Positions 9,073 to 19,624 of a stretch of 64,000 nucleotides of DNA are shown piece after piece. The stretch lies in contig NZ_AP019373.1 of NCBI RefSeq assembly GCF_004323595.1, forward strand, positions 620,001 to 684,000, read 5' to 3'. This DNA is from Sulfuricystis thermophila (GTDB lineage: Bacteria; Pseudomonadota; Gammaproteobacteria; Burkholderiales; Rhodocyclaceae). Each line of letters opens with the position of its first letter. The first letter of the stretch is position 1. The notes below the pieces were generated by a model. That model was not told the origin of the DNA. It made no database searches and saw only the letters and a list, made by a program, of their open reading frames with translations. The position numbers were made by a program, and so were the translations under genes.

Positions 9073-9729
9073 ATGACACGAGTCGATCCATTGCAGGAAG
9101 TCAAGTTGAGCAAACGGCTGGATGCCGCGGCGGAGGCGCTGGCTCAGGGCCGCTTGGATGAAGCCGAAGCCAGCTACGCCGCGCTCGTGCAAGCATGCCC
9201 CGAACGGGCCGCCGTCTGGCGTGGCCTGGGGGTGCTGCGCGTGCAGCAGGGACGCCTCGCCGAAGCCGAGGAGGCGCTACGTCAGGCGATCCAGCTCGCG
9301 CCCGAAGATGCCGGCATCTGGAACGATTTGGGAGAAGTCTTGCGGGTCGCCGGCAAAACGACCGCGGCGGGAGAGGCGTTTGACAATGCCTTGCGGCTGC
9401 AACCCGGGCATGCCCAAGCGCTCAACAATCTCGGGGTGCTGCTGATGCAAAGCGAGTCCGACCGCGCTCGTGAATGTTTCTTGCGGGCCATCGAGCAGCA
9501 TCCCGAATTCGCCCATCCCTACAACAACCTGGGGGTGCTGATGGAATGGCAAGGCCGCATCGATGAGGCTTTGCGCTGCTACGAGGCCGCCGTGGTGGTG
9601 AAGCCGGATTTCCAGGATGCCCTGGAAAATTATCACGACCTCCTGGAACGCCAGCCCGAACTGTTGTCCGCCACCCTCGATCGCCTGCTCAAGCTGGCCG
9701 AAGATGCGCAGTCCCGGCCGAAAGCCTGA
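9073..9729 (+). CDS. Tetratricopeptide-repeat protein next to flagellin
   Basis: This protein of about 218 residues is made of roughly five TPR units. Examples are AVWRGLGVLRVQQGRLAEAE, GIWNDLGEVLRVAGKTTAAG and HPYNNLGVLMEWQGRIDEAL. No signal peptide is seen, so it is probably cytoplasmic. TPR proteins often accompany Maf or O-GlcNAc-like glycosyltransferases, which suggests a scaffold for flagellin modification, but this is inferred from position only. The start at 9073 was chosen because TPR spacing begins soon after it; a longer frame overlaps the maf gene. Confidence 0.75.
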   Translation: MTRVDPLQEVKLSKRLDAAAEALAQGRLDEAEASYAALVQACPERAAVWRGLGVLRVQQGRLAEAEEALRQAIQLAPEDAGIWNDLGEVLRVAGKTTAAGEAFDNALRLQPGHAQALNNLGVLLMQSESDRARECFLRAIEQHPEFAHPYNNLGVLMEWQGRIDEALRCYEAAVVVKPDFQDALENYHDLLERQPELLSATLDRLLKLAEDAQSRPKA

Positions 9730-9767
9730 GACGACGCGAGGCGTTAGCGAAAAATCCAAATAGACGC

Positions 9768-9794
9768 TAAAGTTCCTGCCGAGGCTGTCGATAA
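9768..9794 (+). promoter_or_regulatory. Sigma28 (FliA) promoter of flagellin
   Basis: The -35 box TAAAGTTC (9768-9775) and -10 box GTCGATAA (9787-9794) are separated by 11 bases. They match the enterobacterial sigma28 consensus TAAAGTTT-N11-GCCGATAA at all but two positions. The site lies 84 bases upstream of the fliC ATG, the standard arrangement for a late flagellar gene. Confidence 0.88.
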
Positions 9795-9805
9795 TGCCCA
9801 TGCAC

Positions 9806-9849
9806 CCGGACATTCGTCCGGCAAAATGGGGCGGGGGAGAATCCCCCGC
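9806..9849 (+). promoter_or_regulatory. Two stem-loops in the flagellin leader
   Basis: The predicted 5' untranslated region has CCGGAC-attc-GTCCGG (9806-9821) and GCGGGGG-agaat-CCCCCGC (9831-9849), both perfect stems. They precede the Shine-Dalgarno AGGAG (9866-9870). Such leaders can stabilise flagellin mRNA or be targets of post-transcriptional regulators. FlbT, encoded three genes downstream, acts on the flagellin leader in Caulobacter, so a link is possible but unproven. Confidence 0.6.
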
Positions 9850-9878
9850 AGGACACATCCAGAATAGGAGCTAGCAAA

Positions 9879-10736
9879 ATGGCACAAGAAGTCACCCTCA
9901 CCGCTGCGATGCGGGCCAATCTCATCAGCCTGCAAAACACCGAAGTGCTGTTGAATCGCACTCAGGAACGTCTGGCAACCGGCAAGAAGGTCAACAGCGC
10001 GCTGGACAATCCGCTCAACTTTTTCGCCGCTGCGGCCCACATGCAGCGCGCGAGCGACCTGAGCGAACGCAAAGACGGCATGGGCGAAGCGATCCAGACC
10101 ATCAAGGCTGCCAACAACGGCATCGAAGGCATCAAAGCCTTGCTGGCGAACGCCAAGGGTCTGGTGGAAGCGGCGCGCACATCCACCGATACCAGTGTCC
10201 AGGAAAAACAGTTCGAGGAAGTCATGGCGCAGATCTCGCAACTGGTGCAGGATTCTGGCTACAAGGGCACCAACTTCCTCAATGGCACGGGCGTCAGTCT
10301 GGATGTGCTGTTTAACGAGACCGGCACCAACAAACTCACGCTGACCGGTTTCGATGGCAACGCCACTGCTCTCGTGGCGACGACATTCACAGCTACTTAC
10401 ACCGCGGTTGCAATTACCGACGTGATAGGTACTAATGTCACCTTCGGCGCCAGCGGCTCCAATCTGAACTATGTTGCCGCGGCCATCACCTCGGCGATGA
10501 GCAAATTGCAGTCCGAGGCCTCCAAGCTCTCCAGCAACCTGGCGATCATCAACGCGCGGCTGGACTTCACCAACCAGATGGTGAATACGCTCAAGGAAGG
10601 CGCGGACAAGCTGACGCTGGCCGACACCAACGAGGAAGGCGCCAACATGCTGGCCCTGCAGACCCGTCAGCAACTCGGCGTGACCTCCCTGTCCCTGGCT
10701 TCCCAAGCGGCGCAATCGGTGCTGCGTCTGTTCTAA
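9879..10736 (+). CDS. fliC: Flagellin (short, alphaproteobacterial-type)
   Basis: This 285-residue flagellin consists almost entirely of the conserved D0/D1 regions, with a minimal variable middle (about residues 140-190). The N-terminal stretch ERLATGKKVNSALDNPLNFF differs from the usual GxRINSAKDDAAG and resembles alphaproteobacterial flagellins. The C-terminus LGVTSLSLASQAAQSVLRLF is typical. It has a sigma28 promoter and a good Shine-Dalgarno. The Ser/Thr-rich centre is a plausible target for pseudaminic-acid glycosylation by the nearby Maf protein. Confidence 0.95.
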   Translation: MAQEVTLTAAMRANLISLQNTEVLLNRTQERLATGKKVNSALDNPLNFFAAAAHMQRASDLSERKDGMGEAIQTIKAANNGIEGIKALLANAKGLVEAARTSTDTSVQEKQFEEVMAQISQLVQDSGYKGTNFLNGTGVSLDVLFNETGTNKLTLTGFDGNATALVATTFTATYTAVAITDVIGTNVTFGASGSNLNYVAAAITSAMSKLQSEASKLSSNLAIINARLDFTNQMVNTLKEGADKLTLADTNEEGANMLALQTRQQLGVTSLSLASQAAQSVLRLF

Positions 10737-10784
10737 ACTCTCCGCCGGATCGCGTGGCTGCGGCCGCGCGATCGCGGGAAAATG

Positions 10785-10824
10785 GGAAAGGCCGTGGCGG
10801 GGAAAGATTCGCCACGGCATTTCC
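10785..10824 (+). terminator. Strong intercistronic hairpin after flagellin
   Basis: GCCGTGGCG (10791-10799) pairs with CGCCACGGC (10810-10818), and the stem extends outward through GGAAA/TTTCC with one mismatch. No T-run follows, so it is not a classical terminator. It could be an attenuator or an mRNA-end stabiliser that keeps flagellin transcript levels above those of the downstream genes. Confidence 0.5.
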
Positions 10825-10858
10825 ATCTTCCCGCACGGACTGACGAAGGGAGCCGGAC

Positions 10859-11524
10859 ATGGTGCAAGAGGCGAAATCGGTATTGGCTGCGACCCTGCCG
10901 CCAGCGGCGGGCTGGCAGCCGGCCGTTCAATCCGCTCCGCCTGTCCAGGCCAATCGCGCCGATCCGTCCCCGCGGGCGGCCGAAGTCACGGACGCGCCAT
11001 TTTCCCGCCAGTCTGCCGCCTACGCACGGCTGCAGGCGTCCAAGGACGGGCTGCAGAATGCCGCGCTGGCCGATCGGCAGCGTCTGGCCGAAACGGAAAC
11101 CGTCCGCGATCTGGCGCGGCAGATGCGCGCCAACCTGATGGCCATCGTCAAGAACTACCCGCCATTCCCTCCCGAAAGCGAGGAGAGGCGGCGCTATCTC
11201 GAACTGGCGATCGGCATCCGCAAGCAGATGGAAGCCCTGATCGTGCCGCCGCCGCTGAAGGGCGAGGCGGCGCCGAAGGCGGGGCCCCTGATGCCGCAGG
11301 ACCTGCCGCAGCTTACCCTGCAGGCGAGCGATGCCGAGGTCGCAGCCGCCGCTCGGGCGCTGGACGCAGTGGGTTCCAGCCTGACGGGTTTTGGCGAGGA
11401 AATCAGGGCACGGTGGGCTGAACCGGTAGCGCCGGCGGTGGCGCGAGACTTGAGCGCCGCCACGGCGGGGCAACTGGCAGCGCTTCCAGGGGGCATCGGC
11501 ACGACGGATCGGATGCGGGGCTGA
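10859..11524 (+). CDS. Unknown protein between flagellin and flbT
   Basis: This 221-residue protein has no recognised family. The N-terminal third is rich in Ala, Pro and Gln and looks disordered. Residues about 60-130 are predicted to be charged and helical, with a YPPFPPESEERRRYLELAI segment. No signal peptide or membrane segment is seen. It has a GGGAG Shine-Dalgarno, follows the flagellin hairpin, and its stop lies one base before the flbT GTG, so it is almost certainly cotranscribed with flbT and flaF. A role in flagellin secretion or control is only a guess. Confidence 0.7.
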   Translation: MVQEAKSVLAATLPPAAGWQPAVQSAPPVQANRADPSPRAAEVTDAPFSRQSAAYARLQASKDGLQNAALADRQRLAETETVRDLARQMRANLMAIVKNYPPFPPESEERRRYLELAIGIRKQMEALIVPPPLKGEAAPKAGPLMPQDLPQLTLQASDAEVAAAARALDAVGSSLTGFGEEIRARWAEPVAPAVARDLSAATAGQLAALPGGIGTTDRMRG

Positions 11525-11525
11525 G

Positions 11526-11921
11526 GTGACGCTGAAGATCAGTCTCAAGGCAGGTGAGCGGCTTTTCGTGGGGGGGGCGGTCATCCAGAATGGCCAAACC
11601 CCTTGCGAATTGCTGATCCTCAACGACATCCCGCTGTTGCGGGAAAAAGACATCCTCACCGAAAACGAGGCGAACACCCACTGCCGACGCATCCAGCTGT
11701 GCGTGCAGCTGATGTACATGGATACGCCGAACCTTTCCGGGTATCAGAAAAAATACGCGCAGCTCGTCGAGGAATTGCTGGTGGCTGCGCCGAGCACGGC
11801 TGCCTTGGTGGCCGAAATCAATCATCATCTGGCCTTCGGCCAGTATTACCAGGCGCTCAAGAGCGCGAAGCGTCTCGTGGCCTACGAAGAGGAACTGATC
11901 CGTCATGTCCAATCCGCTTGA
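11526..11921 (+). CDS. flbT: Flagellin post-transcriptional regulator FlbT
   Basis: This 131-residue protein has the FlbT pattern: LKISLKAGERLFVGGAVIQN at the N-terminus, then ILREKDIL-like LLREKDILTENEANT, then RRIQLCVQLMYMD. In Caulobacter, FlbT binds the flagellin mRNA leader and limits its translation and stability until the hook is built. The start is GTG, one base after the preceding stop. FlbT is characteristic of Alphaproteobacteria and unusual in a betaproteobacterial background. Confidence 0.85.
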   Translation: MTLKISLKAGERLFVGGAVIQNGQTPCELLILNDIPLLREKDILTENEANTHCRRIQLCVQLMYMDTPNLSGYQKKYAQLVEELLVAAPSTAALVAEINHHLAFGQYYQALKSAKRLVAYEEELIRHVQSA

Positions 11922-12306
11922 TGCCTACCGCAGCGTCGAGAAAGCAACCATGAGCGGGCGCGATCTCGAAGCCAGTGTGCTACTCAAGGCGGCGCAAAAG
12001 CTCGTCGAAGCGCAGCACCGGCTGGCCGGCGAGAAAGACCTGCAAACGCTCGATGAGGCCCTGCGTTACAACCAACGGGTCTGGACGCTGTTCCAGAGCG
12101 AGATCAGCGAACCGACCAATCCGTTGCCACAGCCGATCAAAGACAATCTCCTGGCGCTGATCGGTTTCATCGATCGTCGCACCTATGCGCTGATGGCCGA
12201 TCCCGTTCCGGAGCGGATCGGCGTGTTGATCGAGATCAACCGCAACATCGCCAGCGGCTTGCAGGCCGGATCAGGCACGGTTCCTGCTCAAGAAACCGCG
12301 GGATAG
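11905..12306 (+). CDS. flaF: Flagellar regulator/secretion factor FlaF
   Basis: This 133-residue protein shows FlaF features: an N-terminal PLDAYRSVEKATMSGRDLEA, a central EALRYNQRVWTLFQSEI and a C-terminal NIASGLQAG. FlaF works with FlbT in alphaproteobacteria to promote flagellin synthesis and export, and may take the place of the FliS chaperone. It overlaps flbT by 17 bases, so translation is coupled. No fliS or fliD is present in this window. Confidence 0.83.
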   Translation: MSNPLDAYRSVEKATMSGRDLEASVLLKAAQKLVEAQHRLAGEKDLQTLDEALRYNQRVWTLFQSEISEPTNPLPQPIKDNLLALIGFIDRRTYALMADPVPERIGVLIEINRNIASGLQAGSGTVPAQETAG

Positions 12307-12311
12307 TCGCC

Positions 12312-12328
12312 GCGGCAATTCCTGCCGC
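12312..12328. promoter_or_regulatory. Inverted repeat upstream of flgK
   Basis: GCGGCA-ATTCC-TGCCGC lies between flaF and flgK. An inverted repeat with identical 6-base arms and identical 5-base spacing occurs at 32163-32179, in the fliF/flrB divergent region. It may be a weak flaF terminator or an operator for a flagellar regulator. Confidence 0.35.
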
Positions 12329-12389
12329 CCTCCCGGCCTGATACCGCCGCGCCGCCCGTCCCGAAGCGATTCTCAAGAAAGGGCGTCCC

Positions 12390-14021
12390 ATGAGTACCCT
12401 GTCGATCGGTGTTGCGGCCTTACGTAATGCAAGCGTTGCGCTGGCAACGACCAGCCACAACATCGCCAACGTCAATACGGAAGGTTACCGCCGGCAAAAC
12501 GTCATCTTCGCCAACAATCCGCCGCTGTTCTCCGGCAGTGGCTTCATCGGCCAGGGCGCGCAGATCGTCACGGTGGAACGCAGCTACAACCAGTTCCTCG
12601 AACAGCAGCTCACCCAGGTCGATGCACAGAACGCCTATTGGCAGAAAAAGGCGGTGGCGCTGGGGCAGATCGATGCCGTTCTCGGTGATCGTTCCGCCGG
12701 TCTCTCGGCGGCATTGCAGGGGTTCTTCGCCTCATGGAGTGACCTCGCCAATGATCCGGCCGGCACGGAAGCGCGCCAGGGGGTGCTGGGCGCCGCCCAT
12801 ACGCTGACCGATACGCTGAATGCACAGGGTGCCTATCTGGCCAGTCTGCAGGAGGGCGTCAATGCCGATGTCACGAGCCTGGTGAGCCGTGTCAATGATC
12901 TCGCGCGCCAGGTCGCGGAGCTGAACCAGCGCATCGGCGCCCTGCAAGGCGCCAGCGGTCATCCAGCCAACGATTTGCTGGATCAGCGCGATGAGGCCTT
13001 GGCGCAATTGAACCGCCTGGCGGGGGTTTCCGTGGTTCGTAACGGTGATGCCGATTACAGCGTGTTCATCGGCGGCCAGGCGCTGGTATTGAATGACACG
13101 GTCAATCCGCTCGTTGCCCAGGCTTCGCCCTACGATCCGACGCGCATCGAAGTCTATGCCGGGACGACGGCACTGTCGCGGCCGGGAAGTCTGGGCGGCG
13201 AGTTGGGTGCCTTGCTCGACTACCGGCAAGAGAGCCTCGATCCGGCCCAGAACGCCTTGGGCCGTATCGCCTTGGCGGTCGCGCAACAGGTCAATACCTT
13301 GCATCAGTCGGGCAGGGACCTCGCCGGGAACCTGGGCGGCTCGTTCTTTACCGATCCGACCAACTTGCCGCAAACTTTCGCCGCCCAGAGCAATACCGGC
13401 TCGGGCGTGCTAACGGCGACACTGGCGAATTCGAGCCAGCTCACCACCAGCGATTACGAACTGCGTTTCGACGGCGCCCAATACACACTGCGTCGCCTGA
13501 GTGACGGACAGACGTGGAGTGACGCCAGTCTCGCGACCTTGTCCGCGACCGCAGCGCAGGGCTTCACGCTGACGATGGCCGGTGCGCCAGTCGCCGGAGA
13601 CGGTTTTCTGATCCGGCCGACGGCGGCAGCGTCGATCAATCTTGGCGTGGCCATCACCGATGCGAGCAAGATCGCCGCCGCCGACAACGCCGCATCGCCG
13701 GGCGACATCCTCGACAATCGCAATGCTCTCGCCATCGCTGCGCTGGGCAGCGATCGCAGTGTCATTGCCGGCAACAACGGCTTCGAGAGCGCCTACGGTG
13801 CATGGGTGAGCGAGATCGCCCATGCGACGGCACTGGCGAAGTCGCAAGGCGCGGTGTTCGACAACCTGCTAGAGCAGGCAAAGGCCGCCCAACAGGCCCA
13901 ATCGGGCGTCAATCTCGACGAGGAGGCGGCCAATCTGATGCAGTACCAGCATTACTACCAGGCAGCAGCCCAGATGATCAAGGTGACCGAGAAGCTGTTC
14001 GAAACCATTCTGTCCCTGTGA
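12390..14021 (+). CDS. flgK: Flagellar hook-associated protein 1, FlgK
   Basis: This 543-residue protein forms the first hook-filament junction layer. The N-terminus MSTLSIGVAALRNASVALAT leads into SHNIANVNTEGYRRQ, and the C-terminus SGVNLDEEAANLMQYQHYYQ is diagnostic of FlgK. Its length is typical. It is 83 bases downstream of flaF and 11 bases upstream of flgL, so flgKL form their own unit or continue the flagellin operon. Confidence 0.97.
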   Translation: MSTLSIGVAALRNASVALATTSHNIANVNTEGYRRQNVIFANNPPLFSGSGFIGQGAQIVTVERSYNQFLEQQLTQVDAQNAYWQKKAVALGQIDAVLGDRSAGLSAALQGFFASWSDLANDPAGTEARQGVLGAAHTLTDTLNAQGAYLASLQEGVNADVTSLVSRVNDLARQVAELNQRIGALQGASGHPANDLLDQRDEALAQLNRLAGVSVVRNGDADYSVFIGGQALVLNDTVNPLVAQASPYDPTRIEVYAGTTALSRPGSLGGELGALLDYRQESLDPAQNALGRIALAVAQQVNTLHQSGRDLAGNLGGSFFTDPTNLPQTFAAQSNTGSGVLTATLANSSQLTTSDYELRFDGAQYTLRRLSDGQTWSDASLATLSATAAQGFTLTMAGAPVAGDGFLIRPTAAASINLGVAITDASKIAAADNAASPGDILDNRNALAIAALGSDRSVIAGNNGFESAYGAWVSEIAHATALAKSQGAVFDNLLEQAKAAQQAQSGVNLDEEAANLMQYQHYYQAAAQMIKVTEKLFETILSL

Positions 14022-14032
14022 GGTGGCCAATA

Positions 14033-17092
<3,060 letters not shown>

Positions 17093-17096
<4 letters not shown>

Positions 17097-17794
17097 GGCT
17101 TGCCGTCATCCCCGCCCGCGGCGGCAGCAAGCGCATTCCGCGCAAGAACATCCGGCCCTTTGCCGGCCTGCCGATCATTGCCTGGTCGATCCGTGCGGCG
17201 ATCGAATCGCGCTGTTTCGATCGCATCCTCGTCAGCACCGATGACGAAGAAATCGCGGCTGTCGCGCGCGCGTTCGGCGCCGAAACCCCGTTCCTGCGGC
17301 CGCGCGAACTCGCCGACGACCATACTGGCACCATCCCGGTCGTCGCCCATGCGATCGACTGGCAAAACGAGCAGAGTATGCCGGCCACCGAAGTCTGCTG
17401 CATCTATGCCACCGCTCCGTTCGTTCGGGCGGAGGATCTGCAAAGAGGCTTGCAGGTGTTGCAGGAAAGCGGCGCGGAGTATGCCTTTTCCGTGACCACC
17501 TATCCTTTCCCGATCCAGCGTGCGATCCGCATCACGGCGGATGGACGCGTGGAAATGCTCCAGCCCGAACATTTCCATAGCCGCTCGCAGGATCTCGAAG
17601 AAGCCTGGCACGATGCCGGCCAGTTCTATTGGGGCAGAGCTGCGGCCTGGCTGGCAGGCAAGCCATTGTTTTCCCATGATGCCGCACCGGTGCCGCTGCC
17701 GCGCCACCGGGTGCAGGACATCGATACCCTGGAAGATTGGGAACGTGCCGAATGGTTGTTCAAGGCGCAGCAGCTGGCGGCAGGCGGCCGATGA
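17093..17794 (+). CDS. pseF: Pseudaminic acid cytidylyltransferase PseF
   Basis: This 233-residue CMP-sugar synthetase activates pseudaminic acid as CMP-Pse. The nucleotide-binding N-terminus is AVIPARGGSKRIPRKNIRPF, followed by ILVSTDDEEIAAVARAFGAE and CCIYATAPF. The length fits PseF. It overlaps both neighbours by ATGA, so the whole pse block is translationally coupled. NeuA- or LegF-type specificity cannot be excluded by motif alone, but PseB and PseC decide the pathway. Confidence 0.93.
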
Positions 17795-19005
17795 AGGTCC
17801 TCATCCGCACCGACGCCTCGTTCGAGATCGGCACCGGCCACGTGATGCGCTGCCTCACCTTGGCCCAGGCATTACGTGAAAGGGGGGCTTGGTGCCGTTT
17901 CGTCTGTCGTGCGCATCCTGGCCATCCCATCGACAAGATTCGGCAGCAAGGCTTCGAGGTCCATGTTCTGCCCTATCATGCCGACTGGCAGCCAGTGGAG
18001 GCCAGACCCGCCCATGCCGCCTGGCTGGGGGCCGATTGGGCGACCGACGCCGAAGAGACGAAAATCGGCACTGGCGGAAATGAGAGCGTCCCCCCGGGCG
18101 CCGACTCGCTTCGAGAAGTCGGCGCTGGCGGAAAAGAAAACGTCCCGCCGGGCGCCGAGTCACCGCGAAAACTCGGCGCTGGCGGGACGGCACCCGACTG
18201 GCTGATCATCGACCACTATGGGATCGATGCGCGTTGGGAAGCGGCGCTGCGCCCATTCGTGAAGCGCATCCTGGTCATCGACGATCTGGCGGATCGGGCG
18301 CACGATTGCGACCTGCTGCTCGATCAGAATCTCGGTCGCCAAACCCAAGATTATGCAGATCTGGCACCTCATGCCCAATTGTTACTGGGGCCGCGGTATG
18401 CGCTACTCCGATCGGAATTCGCGCAGTGGCGTACCTACAGTCTCGGCCGTCGTGAGAGGCCACAGCTAAAACGCCTGTTGATCTCGATGGGCGGGGTCGA
18501 TAAAGACAATGTCACCGGCAGGGTGCTTGCGGGATTGCGCCATTGTGATCTGCCGAAAGATACGGAAATCACCGTCGTGCTGGGCAAGAATGCGCCATGG
18601 ATAAACGCAGTCAAGGCACAGGCCGAACAGCTCCCGTGGCCGACAAGAGTGCTCGTCGATGTAGACAACATGGCAGAACTGTTGGCGCAGAGTGATCTGG
18701 CCATCGGCGCGGCTGGAAGTTCGGCATGGGAGCGATGTTGCCTGGGGGTGCCGACGGTCCAAGTGGTCTTGGCTGAGAATCAGGCTAGCATTCATTCAGC
18801 GCTATTGACTGCGGGCGCGGTTTTGCCGTGGTCTCTTTCTTCGTCATCGTTTGGAGCAGCGCAGCCGTTGTCGTTGGCGTCGATTGAACAGAAAACTCTG
18901 CGGGATATTTCCGTGGCAGCAAGCAGAATCTGTGATGGGCAAGGTGTAACGAGGGTGGCAGATTCGATGATGAGGATGCACGATGAAAATCAGCCTGCTG
19001 TGTAG
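17791..19005 (+). CDS. pseG: UDP-sugar hydrolase PseG interrupted in frame by a DNA repeat array
   Basis: This 404-residue protein removes UDP from the 2,4-diamino-altrose intermediate. The GT-B N-terminal motif is RTDASFEIGTGHVMRCLTLA. The second domain has LISMGG and AIGAAGSSAWERCCLGVPTV. It is longer than most PseG proteins. Residues about 91-133 are an 18-residue repeat block (GAGGKENVPPGAESPRK-like) encoded by the 54-bp dispersed repeat, placed just before DWLIIDHYGIDARWE. Function is likely kept because the insert falls in a loop. It overlaps the next gene by 23 bases. Confidence 0.9.
   Translation: MKVLIRTDASFEIGTGHVMRCLTLAQALRERGAWCRFVCRAHPGHPIDKIRQQGFEVHVLPYHADWQPVEARPAHAAWLGADWATDAEETKIGTGGNESVPPGADSLREVGAGGKENVPPGAESPRKLGAGGTAPDWLIIDHYGIDARWEAALRPFVKRILVIDDLADRAHDCDLLLDQNLGRQTQDYADLAPHAQLLLGPRYALLRSEFAQWRTYSLGRRERPQLKRLLISMGGVDKDNVTGRVLAGLRHCDLPKDTEITVVLGKNAPWINAVKAQAEQLPWPTRVLVDVDNMAELLAQSDLAIGAAGSSAWERCCLGVPTVQVVLAENQASIHSALLTAGAVLPWSLSSSSFGAAQPLSLASIEQKTLRDISVAASRICDGQGVTRVADSMMRMHDENQPAV
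18061..18193 (+). repeat. 54-bp tandem repeat array inside pseG
   Basis: Two and a half units of a 54-bp repeat lie in frame within pseG; the word TCGGC recurs at 18065, 18119 and 18173. Each unit contains a hairpin in which CGTCCCGCCGGGCGCCGAGT pairs with ACTCGGCGCTGGCGGGACG around a short CACCGCGAAA-type loop. The last half-unit matches the isolated 25-bp copies elsewhere. The same array, inverted, is in the flgJ linker. Confidence 0.88.
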
Positions 19006-19624
19006 TGACCCCACTCATCCGGTCATTCCTTATCTACAAGCATGGGCAAACGCCCAAAGCGGCACACATCAAGTTTCTCTGGTCAGCAGAAAAGATCAGC
19101 TGCCAGGAGGCGACGTCCTGTTCTTGATTTCATGCACAGAGTTGGTAGGCCCAGCCGAAAAAGCCAAATATTCGGCGAGCCTGGTGCTGCATGCCAGCGA
19201 CTTGCCCAAGGGTCGGGGATGGAGCCCGCATATTTGGGAACTTCTGCAAGGCGCCGACTTCATCACGCTTTCCCTGATCGAAGCCGATGAGCCGGTAGAT
19301 TCTGGAAGAGTCTGGAAAAAAACGAAAATAAATATCCCGAGACATGCGCTTTGGGATGAGATCAATCATGCTTTATTTAGCGCGGAAGTCGAACTGATCG
19401 ATTACGCAGTCAAAAACTTTGATGACATCGAACCAGTCGTCCAGGATGAGAAACAGCCTGCCACTTACTATCGGCGGAGAACGCCGGAGGACAGCCGCCT
19501 CGACATCCATAAAACCATTGCCGAGCAGTTTGATCTGATCAGGGTGTGTGATCCTCAGCGCTACCCGGCCTTTTTCGACCATTTGGGTCATCGTTACATT
19601 GTTAAGCTCGAAAAAGTTTCGTGA
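18983..19624 (+). CDS. Formyltransferase-like protein in the Pse operon
   Basis: This 213-residue protein carries LVLHASDLPKGRGWSPHIW and EADEPVDSGRVW, the active-site blocks of 10-formyl-THF-dependent formyltransferases. His70 and Asp106 are 36 residues apart, the same spacing as His108 and Asp144 of E. coli Fmt. The Asn two residues before the His in Fmt is Val68 here. It sits between pseG and pseI, and no GNAT acetyltransferase (PseH) is in the window. It may therefore N-formylate the C4 amine, giving a 7-formamido pseudaminic acid. Confidence 0.7.
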   Translation: MKISLLCSDPTHPVIPYLQAWANAQSGTHQVSLVSRKDQLPGGDVLFLISCTELVGPAEKAKYSASLVLHASDLPKGRGWSPHIWELLQGADFITLSLIEADEPVDSGRVWKKTKINIPRHALWDEINHALFSAEVELIDYAVKNFDDIEPVVQDEKQPATYYRRRTPEDSRLDIHKTIAEQFDLIRVCDPQRYPAFFDHLGHRYIVKLEKVS

